A stretch of DNA of 36,840 nucleotides, taken from contig PMTV01000068.1 of NCBI GenBank assembly GCA_003167215.1, forward strand, positions 64,627 to 101,466. The letters run 5' to 3'. Origin of the DNA: Acidobacteriota bacterium. Its GTDB lineage: Bacteria; Acidobacteriota; Terriglobia; Acidiferrales; UBA7541. The position numbers were made by a program, and so were the translations under genes. Under the pieces are notes generated by a model, which was given only the letters and a program-made list of their open reading frames with translations, had not been told where the DNA came from and ran no database searches. This document shows, piece after piece, positions 23,479-31,409 of this stretch (positions within the stretch are counted from its first letter, which is position 1; the number at the start of each line of letters is the position of its first letter).

Positions 23479-24785
23479 TGCGTGTCCAGTCCAAGAAGAG
23501 CGCCGAGCGCCGACGCGGAACGCCCGACGAGGCAAACTCCGGTAAAGACCTCGGAAACTTTACAGGGTTCGCGAATTCTAGAATCACAGCTCATTTCCAC
23601 TCTGCGTTGGCGGGTTATTCAACCATGACCTACGACCCCATCGCAGCTTTCCTTCCCAGCAGGCTTTTCGAGTGGATACCACAGGTTGCGAGATACTGGT
23701 TTCACGAGAAGCATGCGTTCAGAGATTACACGACGCACGGAAAAGGAACCGGTATTTATCCGATTGATGACCGCGTGAAAATCGGCGCAGCGGGGGATTG
23801 GGGCACAGGAACGGATGAAGCGAGAATCGTTGCGGCAGCAATGAAAAAGTCCGACCCGGATTTCACGATTCACTTGGGAGATGTGTATTACGTCGGCGAC
23901 AGCAATGAAGTGCGGGAAAATTTCCTTGGGGAGAAAACGAGCCCCTACACTCCGGTAAAGTGGCCGATGGGCGCAAAAGGCAGCTTCGCACTCAATGGCA
24001 ACCACGAAATGTACGCTGACGGAAACGGCTATTGGAAAATGGTTCTGCCGAGGATGGGATTGAAAGAACGCGGCAGCGAATGGGGAGCTGGGCAGTGGGC
24101 GAGCTTCTTTTGCCTCGAAAATAAGCACTGGCGCATCATTGGACTGGACACAGGCTACAATTCCACTCGTTTTGATTGGGGGAAAATGCCGGTGTTGCAG
24201 CGGAGCAAATGGCTTCGCAAGACGACATCGTTCAAGCCGGGCTGCGCTATTCCCGAGCCCCTGCTCGCATGGTTGAAAACCTCCGTGAAACCGGACGGAG
24301 ACAAACGCGGATTGATTCTGCTGTCGCACCACGGGCCGCACTCCGCGTTTGAGAGTTGGTATCAAATTCCGGCGAAGCAATTGGGGAAGCTGATTCACCG
24401 GCCGGTAATTTGGTTTTGGGGCCACGAGCACAGGCTGGCGATTTATGAGAAGTTCAGCGTCAAGGAGGGCATCGAGGCGTACGGGAGGTGTATGGGCCAC
24501 GGCGGCATGCCTGTCGAGCGTGGTGCGACTCCGGACATTCTGGATTGTAAATGGCTTGCTTGGGATAACAGGCGTTATCCCAGCGACGAGAAACTTAACG
24601 TTGGCTATAACGGGTACGCAAACCTTTCATTTAACGGCCCGGCGCTGCACATCGCATATTTCGATTTGAATCAATCGCTGGTCCTGACAGAAGATTGGCA
24701 TATCGATATCGAGTCCGGCGCGCTGGAGGGACCTAGCCTGAAGAAAGTGGTTGACGACCCGTCCCTACATTGCCGGGAAGCATAG
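23475..24785 (+). CDS. calcineurin-like metallophosphoesterase
   Basis: The protein is 436 aa from 23475, though the conserved region begins after residue ~50, where an ATG at 23625 offers a shorter form. Dinuclear metal motifs appear in order: G-D108-W-G, H-L-G-D136-V-Y-Y, N-G-N176-H177-E, S-H285-H286-G, and G-H317-E-H319-R. This is the complete calcineurin-like set. There is no signal peptide or transmembrane segment, so it is probably cytoplasmic. The closest visible style is that of phosphodiesterase/PAP-like enzymes with an unassigned ~100-residue C-terminal part. Coupling to the zinc-ribbon gene and position in the tRNA-Arg accessory region suggest a horizontally acquired two-gene module. 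The substrate is unknown. Confidence 0.85.
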   Translation: MMRVQSKKSAERRRGTPDEANSGKDLGNFTGFANSRITAHFHSALAGYSTMTYDPIAAFLPSRLFEWIPQVARYWFHEKHAFRDYTTHGKGTGIYPIDDRVKIGAAGDWGTGTDEARIVAAAMKKSDPDFTIHLGDVYYVGDSNEVRENFLGEKTSPYTPVKWPMGAKGSFALNGNHEMYADGNGYWKMVLPRMGLKERGSEWGAGQWASFFCLENKHWRIIGLDTGYNSTRFDWGKMPVLQRSKWLRKTTSFKPGCAIPEPLLAWLKTSVKPDGDKRGLILLSHHGPHSAFESWYQIPAKQLGKLIHRPVIWFWGHEHRLAIYEKFSVKEGIEAYGRCMGHGGMPVERGATPDILDCKWLAWDNRRYPSDEKLNVGYNGYANLSFNGPALHIAYFDLNQSLVLTEDWHIDIESGALEGPSLKKVVDDPSLHCREA

Positions 24786-24823
24786 GGAAGGCGGGGTTTC
24801 ATGCGATGCGGAGGTTCCGTACC
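24786..24823 (+). pseudogene. integrase 3'-part relic fused to a tRNA-Arg fragment
   Basis: About 38 bp align with the intact integrase at 27217-27254 with roughly 80% identity, including the exact 14-mer TTTCATGCGATGCG that encodes F-H-A-M-R, the HxxR catalytic box. The similarity stops exactly where the tRNA-Arg-derived 24-mer begins. Compared with the right end of the island, about 278 bp are missing, so this looks like a deletion-scarred copy of an integrase/tRNA junction. Confidence 0.7.
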
Positions 24824-24847
24824 ACTCCCGACCTTTTGGTTCGTAGC
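24824..24847 (+). repeat. 24-bp perfect copy of tRNA-Arg T-arm to anticodon loop (att-like)
   Basis: The 24 bases are identical to 27533-27556 inside the tRNA-Arg gene and in the same orientation. They cover the T-stem through the anticodon loop, the usual crossover segment for tyrosine recombinases that integrate in tRNA genes. It marks the left limit of the 2.7-kb island. Confidence 0.85.
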
Positions 24848-25353
24848 AAGCCGCAGTCAAAATCCAAATGGCTTGTTTGGTGTCGCTTACGAATCGAAAA
24901 ATACCATTCGAACCCGCACAACGATACCTAGTTGAGACCTAGCCTGCAAATAGCAAGAAAACGAACCTACTCAGACCTTGACTGGTAGTTTTGTCCAGTC
25001 TTCGGAGCCATCACTCCGATGTCCGTGGAAATCGGATAGGTTTCACTACCACACGTATCTTGCAGCAATAGAAACCGTGCGGGGAGAAACTTGTCAAAAA
25101 CATGCCAGTCCCGTGACCTTCCGTAACAAAAATTCGTCCACACAAGTTATAAAAGCAATCATGCGTGTTGATTCAAAATAAGTTCTGTATTTGCGTCACG
25201 ATTTTCAGAATCCGGCTTACAGGCTTACCCGCCAAATATTTTGGTTTTTGGAATCTGCGCTAATCCAGGTTTTGACGCCGGACTGTGAGTTCCACACTTC
25301 GTTGCAGACGCTTAAACGTTCCGGCGTTTGGGCGGAGAGTGTAAGCTCGTCAA
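24848..25353. other. gene-poor left part of the island
   Basis: About 500 bp hold only weak ORFs (for example 24978-25181) with no ribosome binding site and no recognisable product. I see no tRNA, terminator or further integrase fragment here. Decayed element sequence is the likeliest content. The promoter of the XRE gene should lie at its right end. Confidence 0.4.
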
Positions 25354-25743
25354 ATGGAAATCGGCCCAAGGCTGCGTGAACTACGTGAACAGAGACATCT
25401 ATCTCAAGGCGACATTGAGAACAAGACCGGGCTTCTGCGTTGCTACGTCAGCCGGGTAGAAAACGGTCACACTATTCCTAGTGTCGAAACTCTCGAAAGG
25501 TATGCCCGTGCGTTAAGAATCCCTCTGTATCGGCTCTTCACAGACGGCCAACCAGTAAATATGCCGAAGCTGCCGTCAATCAAAGCTGCGTGGGGCGCTG
25601 ACGGCAAACACCAGCATGAGCTTCGTCTATTCGCCAAGGCTTTCAGGCGACTGGACAAACCGCGAATAAAAACTTCTTATAGGGCTAGCACAGAAAATGG
25701 TCACCCGCCGCGTAAAAAAAGTTCGGTACTCCCAACGTCATAG
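25354..25743 (+). CDS. XRE-family helix-turn-helix regulator
   Basis: The 129-aa protein has an N-terminal Cro/CI-type HTH at about residues 5-62: L-R-E-L-R-E-Q-R-H-L-S-Q-G-D-I-E-N-K-T-G, then S-R-V-E-N-G-H-T-I-P-S-V-E-T-L-E-R-Y-A. The C-terminal ~60 residues are basic and unrecognised. It probably controls the genes of the island. No Shine-Dalgarno sequence is visible before the ATG, which may indicate a leaderless or weakly translated message. Confidence 0.85.
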   Translation: MEIGPRLRELREQRHLSQGDIENKTGLLRCYVSRVENGHTIPSVETLERYARALRIPLYRLFTDGQPVNMPKLPSIKAAWGADGKHQHELRLFAKAFRRLDKPRIKTSYRASTENGHPPRKKSSVLPTS

Positions 25744-25786
25744 ATTATGAAACGACAACAGGGGTAGAGCATCAATGGAGGATACA

Positions 25787-25966
25787 ATGTCTGAAAGCGG
25801 CAAGATTGCAGCAGCGATTCTTACTCAGACGGTCTTGAGCAGTGAAGCGGGACAAAAAGCGTTCCAAACAGAGATAGACAATCTAAAGGAACGTAAATCT
25901 GTTCAAGAGGATTATGCTCACGTCATTAAAACATATTACGACAAGATGCTTATCGTAGTGGCGTAA
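25787..25966 (+). CDS. small island protein, unknown function
   Basis: The 59-aa product (M-S-E-S-G-K-I-A-A-A-I-L) starts at an ATG five bases after GGAGG; the upstream in-frame ATG at 25775 partly overlaps this ribosome binding site. The protein is mostly helical and ends with a short hydrophobic tail (M-L-I-V-V-A). It is not recognised. Confidence 0.55.
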   Translation: MSESGKIAAAILTQTVLSSEAGQKAFQTEIDNLKERKSVQEDYAHVIKTYYDKMLIVVA

Positions 25967-25995
25967 GTAAGCAGTTGGTCAGGGAGACAGAAACA

Positions 25996-26232
25996 ATGAC
26001 GTACCAAATTTGTCGCAATCCCACGTGCCAGAACTCCCACGATACTACCGAGACGAATTGTCCTGATTGCGGCGAGCCATATCAAACATCCATACAACCT
26101 ATGCCCAACTTCTCTCAGGAGTTGCTTTTGGAACATATAAAGGATGTCGCAAGAGCGCTGATGAAGGCTGCCACCAAAAGCGGTCTGACGAAGGAACAAG
26201 TGCTTGAGGCAATTCAGGAAGTCCTCAGATAG
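25996..26232 (+). CDS. small zinc-ribbon island protein
   Basis: The 78-aa protein starts at the ATG at 25996, eight bases after AGGGAGA. C6-x4-C11 and C22-x2-C25 form a likely zinc ribbon (N-C-P-D-C-G-E-P-Y). A helical C-terminal part follows (L-L-L-E-H-I-K-D-V-A-R-A-L-M-K-A-A and L-T-K-E-Q-V-L-E-A-I-Q-E). It could be a regulator or adaptor. It is the second zinc-ribbon protein in this accessory region, but it is not an obvious paralogue of the 23248 gene. Confidence 0.6.
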   Translation: MTYQICRNPTCQNSHDTTETNCPDCGEPYQTSIQPMPNFSQELLLEHIKDVARALMKAATKSGLTKEQVLEAIQEVLR

Positions 26233-26278
26233 AGACTTGCCGAAGCAATCCTCAAAACCTATTTTTCAGGAGATTCCA

Positions 26279-26368
26279 TTGGCTTTAACCATCACTGCAA
26301 ATCTACAGGACTTAGCGGGCACGCTGAACGTCGGCTGGGCCATCTTTACGCTTGTCGGCTTACAATGA
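26279..26368 (+). CDS. possible 29-aa hydrophobic peptide
   Basis: A TTG start six bases after AGGAG opens a 29-codon frame ending in a hydrophobic stretch (V-G-W-A-I-F-T-L-V-G-L). It could be a truncated membrane peptide or a chance ORF. Confidence 0.3.
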   Translation: MALTITANLQDLAGTLNVGWAIFTLVGLQ

Positions 26369-26413
26369 TATACGATTGTTATACACTTGTTCTGCGGTTA
26401 AAGGAGCACCACA

Positions 26414-26575
26414 ATGAACGCAAAACAGAAAGAAGCGGTGAAGGTGGCCGCTGAAATCAAACGGGTGGCGCAGACCGCCGCGAGAGCCATAATGCATCGC
26501 GCAGCGGTTGAAGCCATCTTGTTACGGAAGCAAGCAGCAATCGTGGCTGCAGCCTTGGTCGCGAAGGCAAAGTAA
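26414..26575 (+). CDS. small Ala/Lys-rich helical island protein
   Basis: A 53-aa ORF lies seven bases after AAGGAG. Composition is Ala, Lys, Arg and Val, with strong amphipathic helix character (A-A-E-I-K-R-V-A-Q-T-A-A-R-A), as in small nucleoid- or membrane-associated peptides. No family is recognised. The ribosome binding site and the RHH gene 12 bp downstream support translation. Confidence 0.5.
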   Translation: MNAKQKEAVKVAAEIKRVAQTAARAIMHRAAVEAILLRKQAAIVAAALVAKAK

Positions 26576-26587
26576 CAAAAGGGCTCT

Positions 26588-26737
26588 ATGACAAAAACGC
26601 TGACAGCAGTACGCATCAAAGAACGTGATTTAGAAGCACTGAAGAAACTCGCCAAGAAAGAAGATGAGTCGGTGAGCTACTTCATTCAGCAAGCGATTCG
26701 AGAATTTCTTGACCGACACAAAGGAGTAAAACCATGA
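26588..26737 (+). CDS. ribbon-helix-helix (CopG-like) DNA-binding protein
   Basis: The 49-aa protein has the RHH pattern: a beta strand (L-T-A-V-R-I), then helix 1 (E-R-D-L-E-A-L-K-K-L-A-K-K), the turn E-D-E-S-V-S, and helix 2 (Y-F-I-Q-Q-A-I-R-E-F-L). CopG-like proteins act as plasmid or island regulators or antitoxins. The following ORF overlaps its stop (ATGA) but is a signal-peptide fragment, not a recognisable toxin. Confidence 0.75.
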   Translation: MTKTLTAVRIKERDLEALKKLAKKEDESVSYFIQQAIREFLDRHKGVKP

Positions 26738-26844
26738 AACTACAAATAGCAGTTCTAGCAGCAGTACTGATGGCGACGCCCGTGTTTGCACAGCAGGCTC
26801 AAACCCCGCTCCGAAGTGAACGGCGAACAAAAATATATGTATGA
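26734..26844 (+). CDS. signal-peptide ORF, probably truncated exported protein
   Basis: A 36-codon ORF has its own ribosome binding site (AGGAG, eight bases upstream) and a perfect Sec signal (I-A-V-L-A-A-V-L-M-A-T-P-V-F-A, cut near Q-Q-A-Q). It stops almost at once. A +1 shift would continue V-N-G-E-Q-K-Y-M-Y-E-F-P, so the ORF looks like an exported protein disrupted by a frameshift, then broken off at the integrase sequence. Its stop overlaps the integrase ATG. Confidence 0.5.
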   Translation: MKLQIAVLAAVLMATPVFAQQAQTPLRSERRTKIYV

Positions 26845-27485
26845 GTTTCCCTACCGCCCGATTGAGAAAGGCTATCGTTGAGAACGTTTTCGGACAAGAG
26901 AGGGCGTTGTACGCCCTACTCGCCGGAACAGGAATTAGGATTGGTGAGGCCCTTGGTCTTGAAATGAAGCACCTTTCTGCTGATTGCCGAACCATCACGA
27001 TTGAGCAGTCCTGCTGGGAAGGTGTTATTCAGGCACCAAAGACAAAGAACGCTTACCGAGAAGTGGACATCAATTGCGAACTGGCAAAATTGCTGAAAAG
27101 TTATATTGGAACACGCCAGTCAGGATTCCTGTTCGCCAACAAACTTGGTAAGCCGTTGTCTCAGACAAATCTGCGCCGTAGGTCCCTCCATCCTGTCTTG
27201 AAGAAACTCAAGGTGGGGAAGGCAGGTTTTCATGCGATGCGAAGGCTTCGTATTACTTGGCTGAGAAAGCGGCGAGCGCCAGAAGACCTTATTAGATTCT
27301 GGATTGGACAAGCAGAGCAATCGGTGACTGATGGATACTCCAAGCTGTCTGGTGACGTGGAATTTCGCAAGCAGGTCGTCGAAGAAGTCGGAACGGGATT
27401 TGTCGTTCCGGCCTGCGAGGAAAGGCCAATGATACCTATGAGACCTAAAACGTGGAGCGAAAGGAGGATTGCAGTTGCAGCGTAA
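26841..27485 (+). pseudogene. tyrosine recombinase (phage-type integrase), N-terminally truncated
   Basis: 214 aa remain of the catalytic domain: R33 in G-I-R-I-G-E-A-L, the K69 region in P-K-T-K-N-A-Y-R-E-V, and H131-A-M-R134. Q157 stands where most family members have His (W-I-G-Q). The expected nucleophile is Y166 in D-G-Y-S-K-L. The N-terminal core-binding domain (usually 100-150 residues) is missing, and the frame is closed by a TGA just upstream. Truncation plus the His-to-Gln change argue that it is inactive. It lies 25 bp from the 3' end of tRNA-Arg, the normal place for an integrase of a tRNA-targeted element. It could still be a functional short recombinase, but this is less likely. 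Confidence 0.8.
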
Positions 27486-27510
27486 GTCTCAATTATTGTG
27501 TGAGAAAGAA

Positions 27511-27587
<77 letters not shown>

Positions 27588-27715
27588 GCCGAAATGCAGA
27601 TTCAGTGTCCTTAGATTACGACACGGCGGTTAGTACTTCAACTGCGCTTAACGGAAATTTTATCCGTGGGGATTCTCCCCGGCCTTACTGCGTAATTCGT
27701 TTGCCCTTTCTTTCG

Positions 27716-30235
27716 TCACAATTCAGCCACTCGGCGCTGCAGCTCATAGGCGATTTCGTTCCGGTCTTGGTCTGGTGTGAAGCGCACGGGCGCGCCGATA
27801 GTCACGCGAATATGCCCAGGGCGAGCGATAAGCCGTTCGGCCTGCCTTAGGTCAAACAGGCCAGCCAAGCGAATCGGTACTACAGGTAGATTTAATTGCG
27901 CCGCAAGCAAGCCGATGCCGGCTTGGAAGGGCAGCAATTGTCCGTCTGGTGTAGTGATTCCTTCCGGGAATATCAGGATGCTCCAATCCCTATCGGCGAG
28001 ATCGCCCACGAAAGAGAAACTCCGGCGGAACCCCGATTCTCTTGGCAGCGGAAACACATTGAAAAGACCGACGACAAGAAAATAGTTCAAGCGTTTGACG
28101 ATGCGCTGAAGGAAATTCATTTCTTTTGGCGGGCGGCGCATTTTGGAAAGGCGCTCCCCATCCATGGCCGTTGCAAGACGATGGCGAAACCTGGCAGGAA
28201 GCGCCGCGAGAATCCATCCGATGTCAATGTAGGTTACGTGATTGGACACCACAAGAACGGGGCCGCGAAGCCCACGAAGGTTTTCCCGGCCTTTCACTCG
28301 TGGAGCTGCCAAGATGTAGGTCGCTGGCCATACAACCAAGTAATAGACTGCGAGACGCATCCAGGTGACGAGCCGATTTTGGCCCCACCGCGGGTAAACG
28401 TGTTCGGCGTGTGCGGCACTTGGGCTTCGAAGAAGTTGTTCGAGTTGCGCCACTGTTTTTGCGTCGCTGAATGCCGTTTCACTCAGATCAACCTGATACC
28501 GCCCTTCGAGCGCGCTCATCAGTTCCACTCTATCGAGCGAACTCAGGTTCAACTCGCCTTCGAGCGTGGCGTTGGAGGAGAAAGCACTTTGCGGCCGGCC
28601 GGTGATGCGCGCGAGGAGTTCAGAGATCGCGCTTGCCTTCTGAACTTCCGTGCGCATGCCAAGCTTTGCTTCCGTCACCTCGCGAATGCGCGTTAAGAGC
28701 GGTTTTTGAGTTGGCGTGCGGGGGAAATCAGGTTCGGGCCAAACCACCCATCGGTGCATGCGCTGAAACTCCGCAAGCGACTTGTTTGCGTTTTGAACTA
28801 TGAGCCTGGGATCTACGGCGTCGCTATCCAGCAGCAAGACTGCGCAAGGTTCCGCATTGCCGTCACGTTCCAGACCGATCACAACGCTTTCCTTCACCCC
28901 CGCCTGTTGATTCAGAGCACGTTCGAGATCTTGCGGATAGATATTCATTCCCGCAGGCGTGACAATCACGTTCTTCTGGCGGCCTTTGAAAAAGAGACGG
29001 CCTTGTTCATCCACTTCCGCCAGATCGCCGGTATGAAACCATCCGTCTTCGCCGACCACCGGCTGAAGCTGCCGGCCGCTCCAATAGCCCGCCGCGATAT
29101 TTTCGCCGCGAACGAGGATTTCCCCGTTCGGATCGACTTTCATTTCCAAGCCGGGGAAGAGTTTGCCGATCGAACCTTTGTCCGATCGAAATGGGTGATT
29201 CAAACTAATAAGCGATGTGGTTTCCGTGAGGCCGTAACCTTGAATCACAGCGTACCCCAGGCGGTTCCAGAACGATTCCGTCGCCGCCGGCAGGGCCGCA
29301 CCGCCGGAAATGAAGGCCCAGAACTTCCAGCCCAGCCGGTGATGGATTCGCCGAAACCGCCACCAGCGGAGCAAGAAGTGTTCTTTTTCCGACGCAACAA
29401 TTTCCTTCCTGAATTCCTCGATTCGGCCTTCGTTTTCAAACTGCTGCTCGATTTCACGTTCCAGCGACTCGATTACGCGGGGCACGGCGATAAGCACCGA
29501 TACGCGTTCACGCTTGACGATCTCTAACAATTCCGATGGCCGCATAGAATCAAGAAAGATGGTTGTAGCGCCCAGCATTGGCGGTATGAACAGCGCGAGG
29601 AGTTGCCCGAAAATATGGCTGAGCGGCAACAGGTTTAGAAATCGCAGCGGGTGAAACATTCTTTCGTAGCGGAGATAATTCTTAATTTCACGCTCCAGCG
29701 GCTCAATATTCGCCAGAACGTTGCCGTGGGTGATCACGACTCCGCGAGGTTCGGCGGTTGTGCCGGAGGTGAAGACAATCTCCAAAATATCCTGCCGCGA
29801 AAGTTGTGGGGAGGGGTAGGAGGTGTCGGAATGACCGGCGATGATTTCGGAAATAGCGTCGATAGCTAATCGCGGAATCGCCAGATCGGACGTGAGAATC
29901 TCTGAGTAAACCAACAGCTTGGCGTTGACCTGCTGAGCGACGCGAGATGAGAATTCTGCGGTGGAGATTCGGTCGATCGGAACAACTATTGCCCCGCGCA
30001 GCAAACAGCCCCAAAACACAACTGTCCACTCCGGAGAATTCTCGGCCCAAAGCAGAACCGCATCGCCCTTCCCGATTCCGCGAGCTTCAAGTTCTCGCGC
30101 AAAACGCCGTGCGTCGGCGGCAACGCGGCTATAGGTCCATCGCTGAATGCGATACCCGCGGTGATGGATGAATGCGTTCTCGTTGCCTTGGCGAGCGTAT
30201 TCGTGGAAGAATTCGACTAGAGATTGGCGCGCCAT
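27716..30235 (-). CDS. acyl-(ACP/CoA) ligase - acyl carrier - PlsC acyltransferase fusion
   Basis: The 839-aa protein has three domains. An AMP-binding ligase (about 10-530) has F-T-S-G-T-T at 155-160, Y-G-L-T-E-T-T at 334-340 and H-T-G-D at 401-404. An acyl carrier domain (about 535-603) has the probable phosphopantetheine serine S566 in L-N-L-S-S-L-D-R-V-E-L. A PlsC-type acyltransferase (about 620-839) has N-H666-V-T-Y-I-D671 and F-P-E-G at 756-759. It should activate a fatty acid, load it on its own carrier and transfer it to a lysophospholipid or related acceptor. Bacterial Aas carries similar activities in the reverse order and without the carrier domain. The carrier motif reads S-S-L rather than the usual D-S-L. 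No clear ribosome binding site is seen before the ATG. Confidence 0.9.
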   Translation of the reverse strand: MARQSLVEFFHEYARQGNENAFIHHRGYRIQRWTYSRVAADARRFARELEARGIGKGDAVLLWAENSPEWTVVFWGCLLRGAIVVPIDRISTAEFSSRVAQQVNAKLLVYSEILTSDLAIPRLAIDAISEIIAGHSDTSYPSPQLSRQDILEIVFTSGTTAEPRGVVITHGNVLANIEPLEREIKNYLRYERMFHPLRFLNLLPLSHIFGQLLALFIPPMLGATTIFLDSMRPSELLEIVKRERVSVLIAVPRVIESLEREIEQQFENEGRIEEFRKEIVASEKEHFLLRWWRFRRIHHRLGWKFWAFISGGAALPAATESFWNRLGYAVIQGYGLTETTSLISLNHPFRSDKGSIGKLFPGLEMKVDPNGEILVRGENIAAGYWSGRQLQPVVGEDGWFHTGDLAEVDEQGRLFFKGRQKNVIVTPAGMNIYPQDLERALNQQAGVKESVVIGLERDGNAEPCAVLLLDSDAVDPRLIVQNANKSLAEFQRMHRWVVWPEPDFPRTPTQKPLLTRIREVTEAKLGMRTEVQKASAISELLARITGRPQSAFSSNATLEGELNLSSLDRVELMSALEGRYQVDLSETAFSDAKTVAQLEQLLRSPSAAHAEHVYPRWGQNRLVTWMRLAVYYLVVWPATYILAAPRVKGRENLRGLRGPVLVVSNHVTYIDIGWILAALPARFRHRLATAMDGERLSKMRRPPKEMNFLQRIVKRLNYFLVVGLFNVFPLPRESGFRRSFSFVGDLADRDWSILIFPEGITTPDGQLLPFQAGIGLLAAQLNLPVVPIRLAGLFDLRQAERLIARPGHIRVTIGAPVRFTPDQDRNEIAYELQRRVAEL

Positions 30236-30383
30236 CGGGGCAATGTATCTTACTTCAAGACGAGGGTAGCGAAGCTCCGCGCTGTTCGGTACCGTAAGAC
30301 TCTACCGGCGCCACGGCTTGCTGTGGGGAGCGAGGCCGAGGAGGCACCGATGAGCCTCCTCGCCCGGCTGTTAGGCTCGTTAC

Positions 30384-31064
30384 TTACCTCGAATACTTAT
30401 CTAGTTCGTGCACCAAGGGACGTGCTGACTCCGGTGTCTGAACGCTTCCGTCCAGAACATCGTGTCGCGAGACGTTTGCGCCATACATTGCTTCGTCTCC
30501 ACTCTTATCCGCCTGCACGACGGTTCCGTCCAAGCTCACACCCGCGAAAACGCCTTTGCTGCGGGAATAGGACAGAATCTCGGCAGTCAGTTTTAGGTCA
30601 GTGGTTGCAGAAGCCTGACGTCCAACGGGGCCGGCAGCCACCGTGGCGTCGCCACCCAGCTTGAATTTATCGCTCAGCAGGCTGTGCAGCGCGTGGTCGT
30701 TCATGAAAAGCAGGATTAGATCGGTCGATGAGCCGCCGATTTGATAACCGAAACTGCCGCCTTCGACCGCGAGGAAGATTGGCGCGCCCCAGCCGTGTTC
30801 CGTGCGGCAAACTGCGAGCCCGCGCCCGTAGTCAGCGCCGAAAATGAACGCGAACTTCTTGTCCCCCGGGATGATCGCGATGCATTGCGCCTTATTCAAC
30901 ACATCCTGAGGAATACTGTCTGGCGCGTTCATGATCTCTTGAAAGACTGTAGCGGCCCTCTGCGCGCGATTTACGTCGTCTTCCTTGTCGGAGGAAGCGG
31001 ATGAAACTGCGGGCATAATCAAAAACAGGACCAAGGCCGAACATGTTAGAAAGTGTTTCGACAT
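30384..31064 (-). CDS. SYLF (YSC84-like) domain exported protein
   Basis: The 226-aa protein has AGGAG nine bases before ATG and a signal peptide (L-V-L-F-L-I-M-P-A-V-S-S-A). The SYLF lipid-binding domain shows A-T-V-F-Q-E-I-M, I-P-Q-D-V-L-N-K-A-Q-C-I-A-I-I-P, G-A-D-Y-G-R-G-L, G-W-G-A-P-I-F, and S-F-G-Y-Q-I-G-G-S-S-T-D-L-I-L-L. It probably binds phosphoinositide-like or other lipids in the envelope. The function of bacterial members is poorly defined. It lies 148 bp upstream of the ligase fusion on the same strand. The leader carries a 23S-rRNA-like segment. Confidence 0.88.
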   Translation of the reverse strand: MSKHFLTCSALVLFLIMPAVSSASSDKEDDVNRAQRAATVFQEIMNAPDSIPQDVLNKAQCIAIIPGDKKFAFIFGADYGRGLAVCRTEHGWGAPIFLAVEGGSFGYQIGGSSTDLILLFMNDHALHSLLSDKFKLGGDATVAAGPVGRQASATTDLKLTAEILSYSRSKGVFAGVSLDGTVVQADKSGDEAMYGANVSRHDVLDGSVQTPESARPLVHELDKYSR

Positions 31065-31409
31065 AATTTCTCACTCCTTTAGATTTAGAATCTGAGAACG
31101 ATTAAGCGACTGGGCTATTAGTACCTGAATGGACCGAGAGAATCTGTTCCTTTGTGCACACTCGCCGCCAGCCGTTAGAATTCGTCGGTCCCGACCGCGA
31201 CTCAAGGATGGTCTTATTTCACGCGAATATTCGCCATACCGTAAGGCCTGTAAAACCCGCATGGATGACCCTTAGCTCTCTTACGGCCCTTCAACCTGCT
31301 TAGAATCCGTATGTTACAAGATGTAAATCACAATTCTGCGCAGGGTAAGCGCAACGAAGATTTTCTAGAGGGAAAAGGGAAGACACAAAGCTAAAAGAAA
31401 CGTTTGCAG
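31065..31409. other. intergenic region between radical SAM and SYLF genes
   Basis: These 345 bp have no credible ORF. Reading on the minus strand, the promoter of the SYLF gene must lie here. The part nearest the SYLF gene contains the 23S-3'-end-like segment at 31095-31125. The rest shows no recognised RNA or repeat. Confidence 0.5.
31095..31125 (-). other. 23S rRNA 3'-end-like fragment
   Basis: On the minus strand GGTACTAATAGCCC, followed by AGTCGCTTAATCG, reads like the last ~30 nt of bacterial 23S rRNA. The upstream sequence does not continue as 23S. It is possibly an rRNA 3'-end relic carried into the leader of the SYLF gene; chance resemblance is not excluded. Confidence 0.45.

Noticed and set aside
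23619-24500. 293-aa minus-strand ORF opposite the metallophosphoesterase
   Set aside because: The plus strand carries the complete phosphoesterase motif set; the opposite frame is a shadow.
24978-25181. 67-aa ORF in the left part of the island
   Set aside because: No ribosome binding site, no motif and unlikely composition; treated as decayed sequence.
28706-29527. Long plus-strand ORFs opposite the ligase fusion (also 27896-28696)
   Set aside because: They mirror a gene with three recognisable domains and have no motifs of their own.
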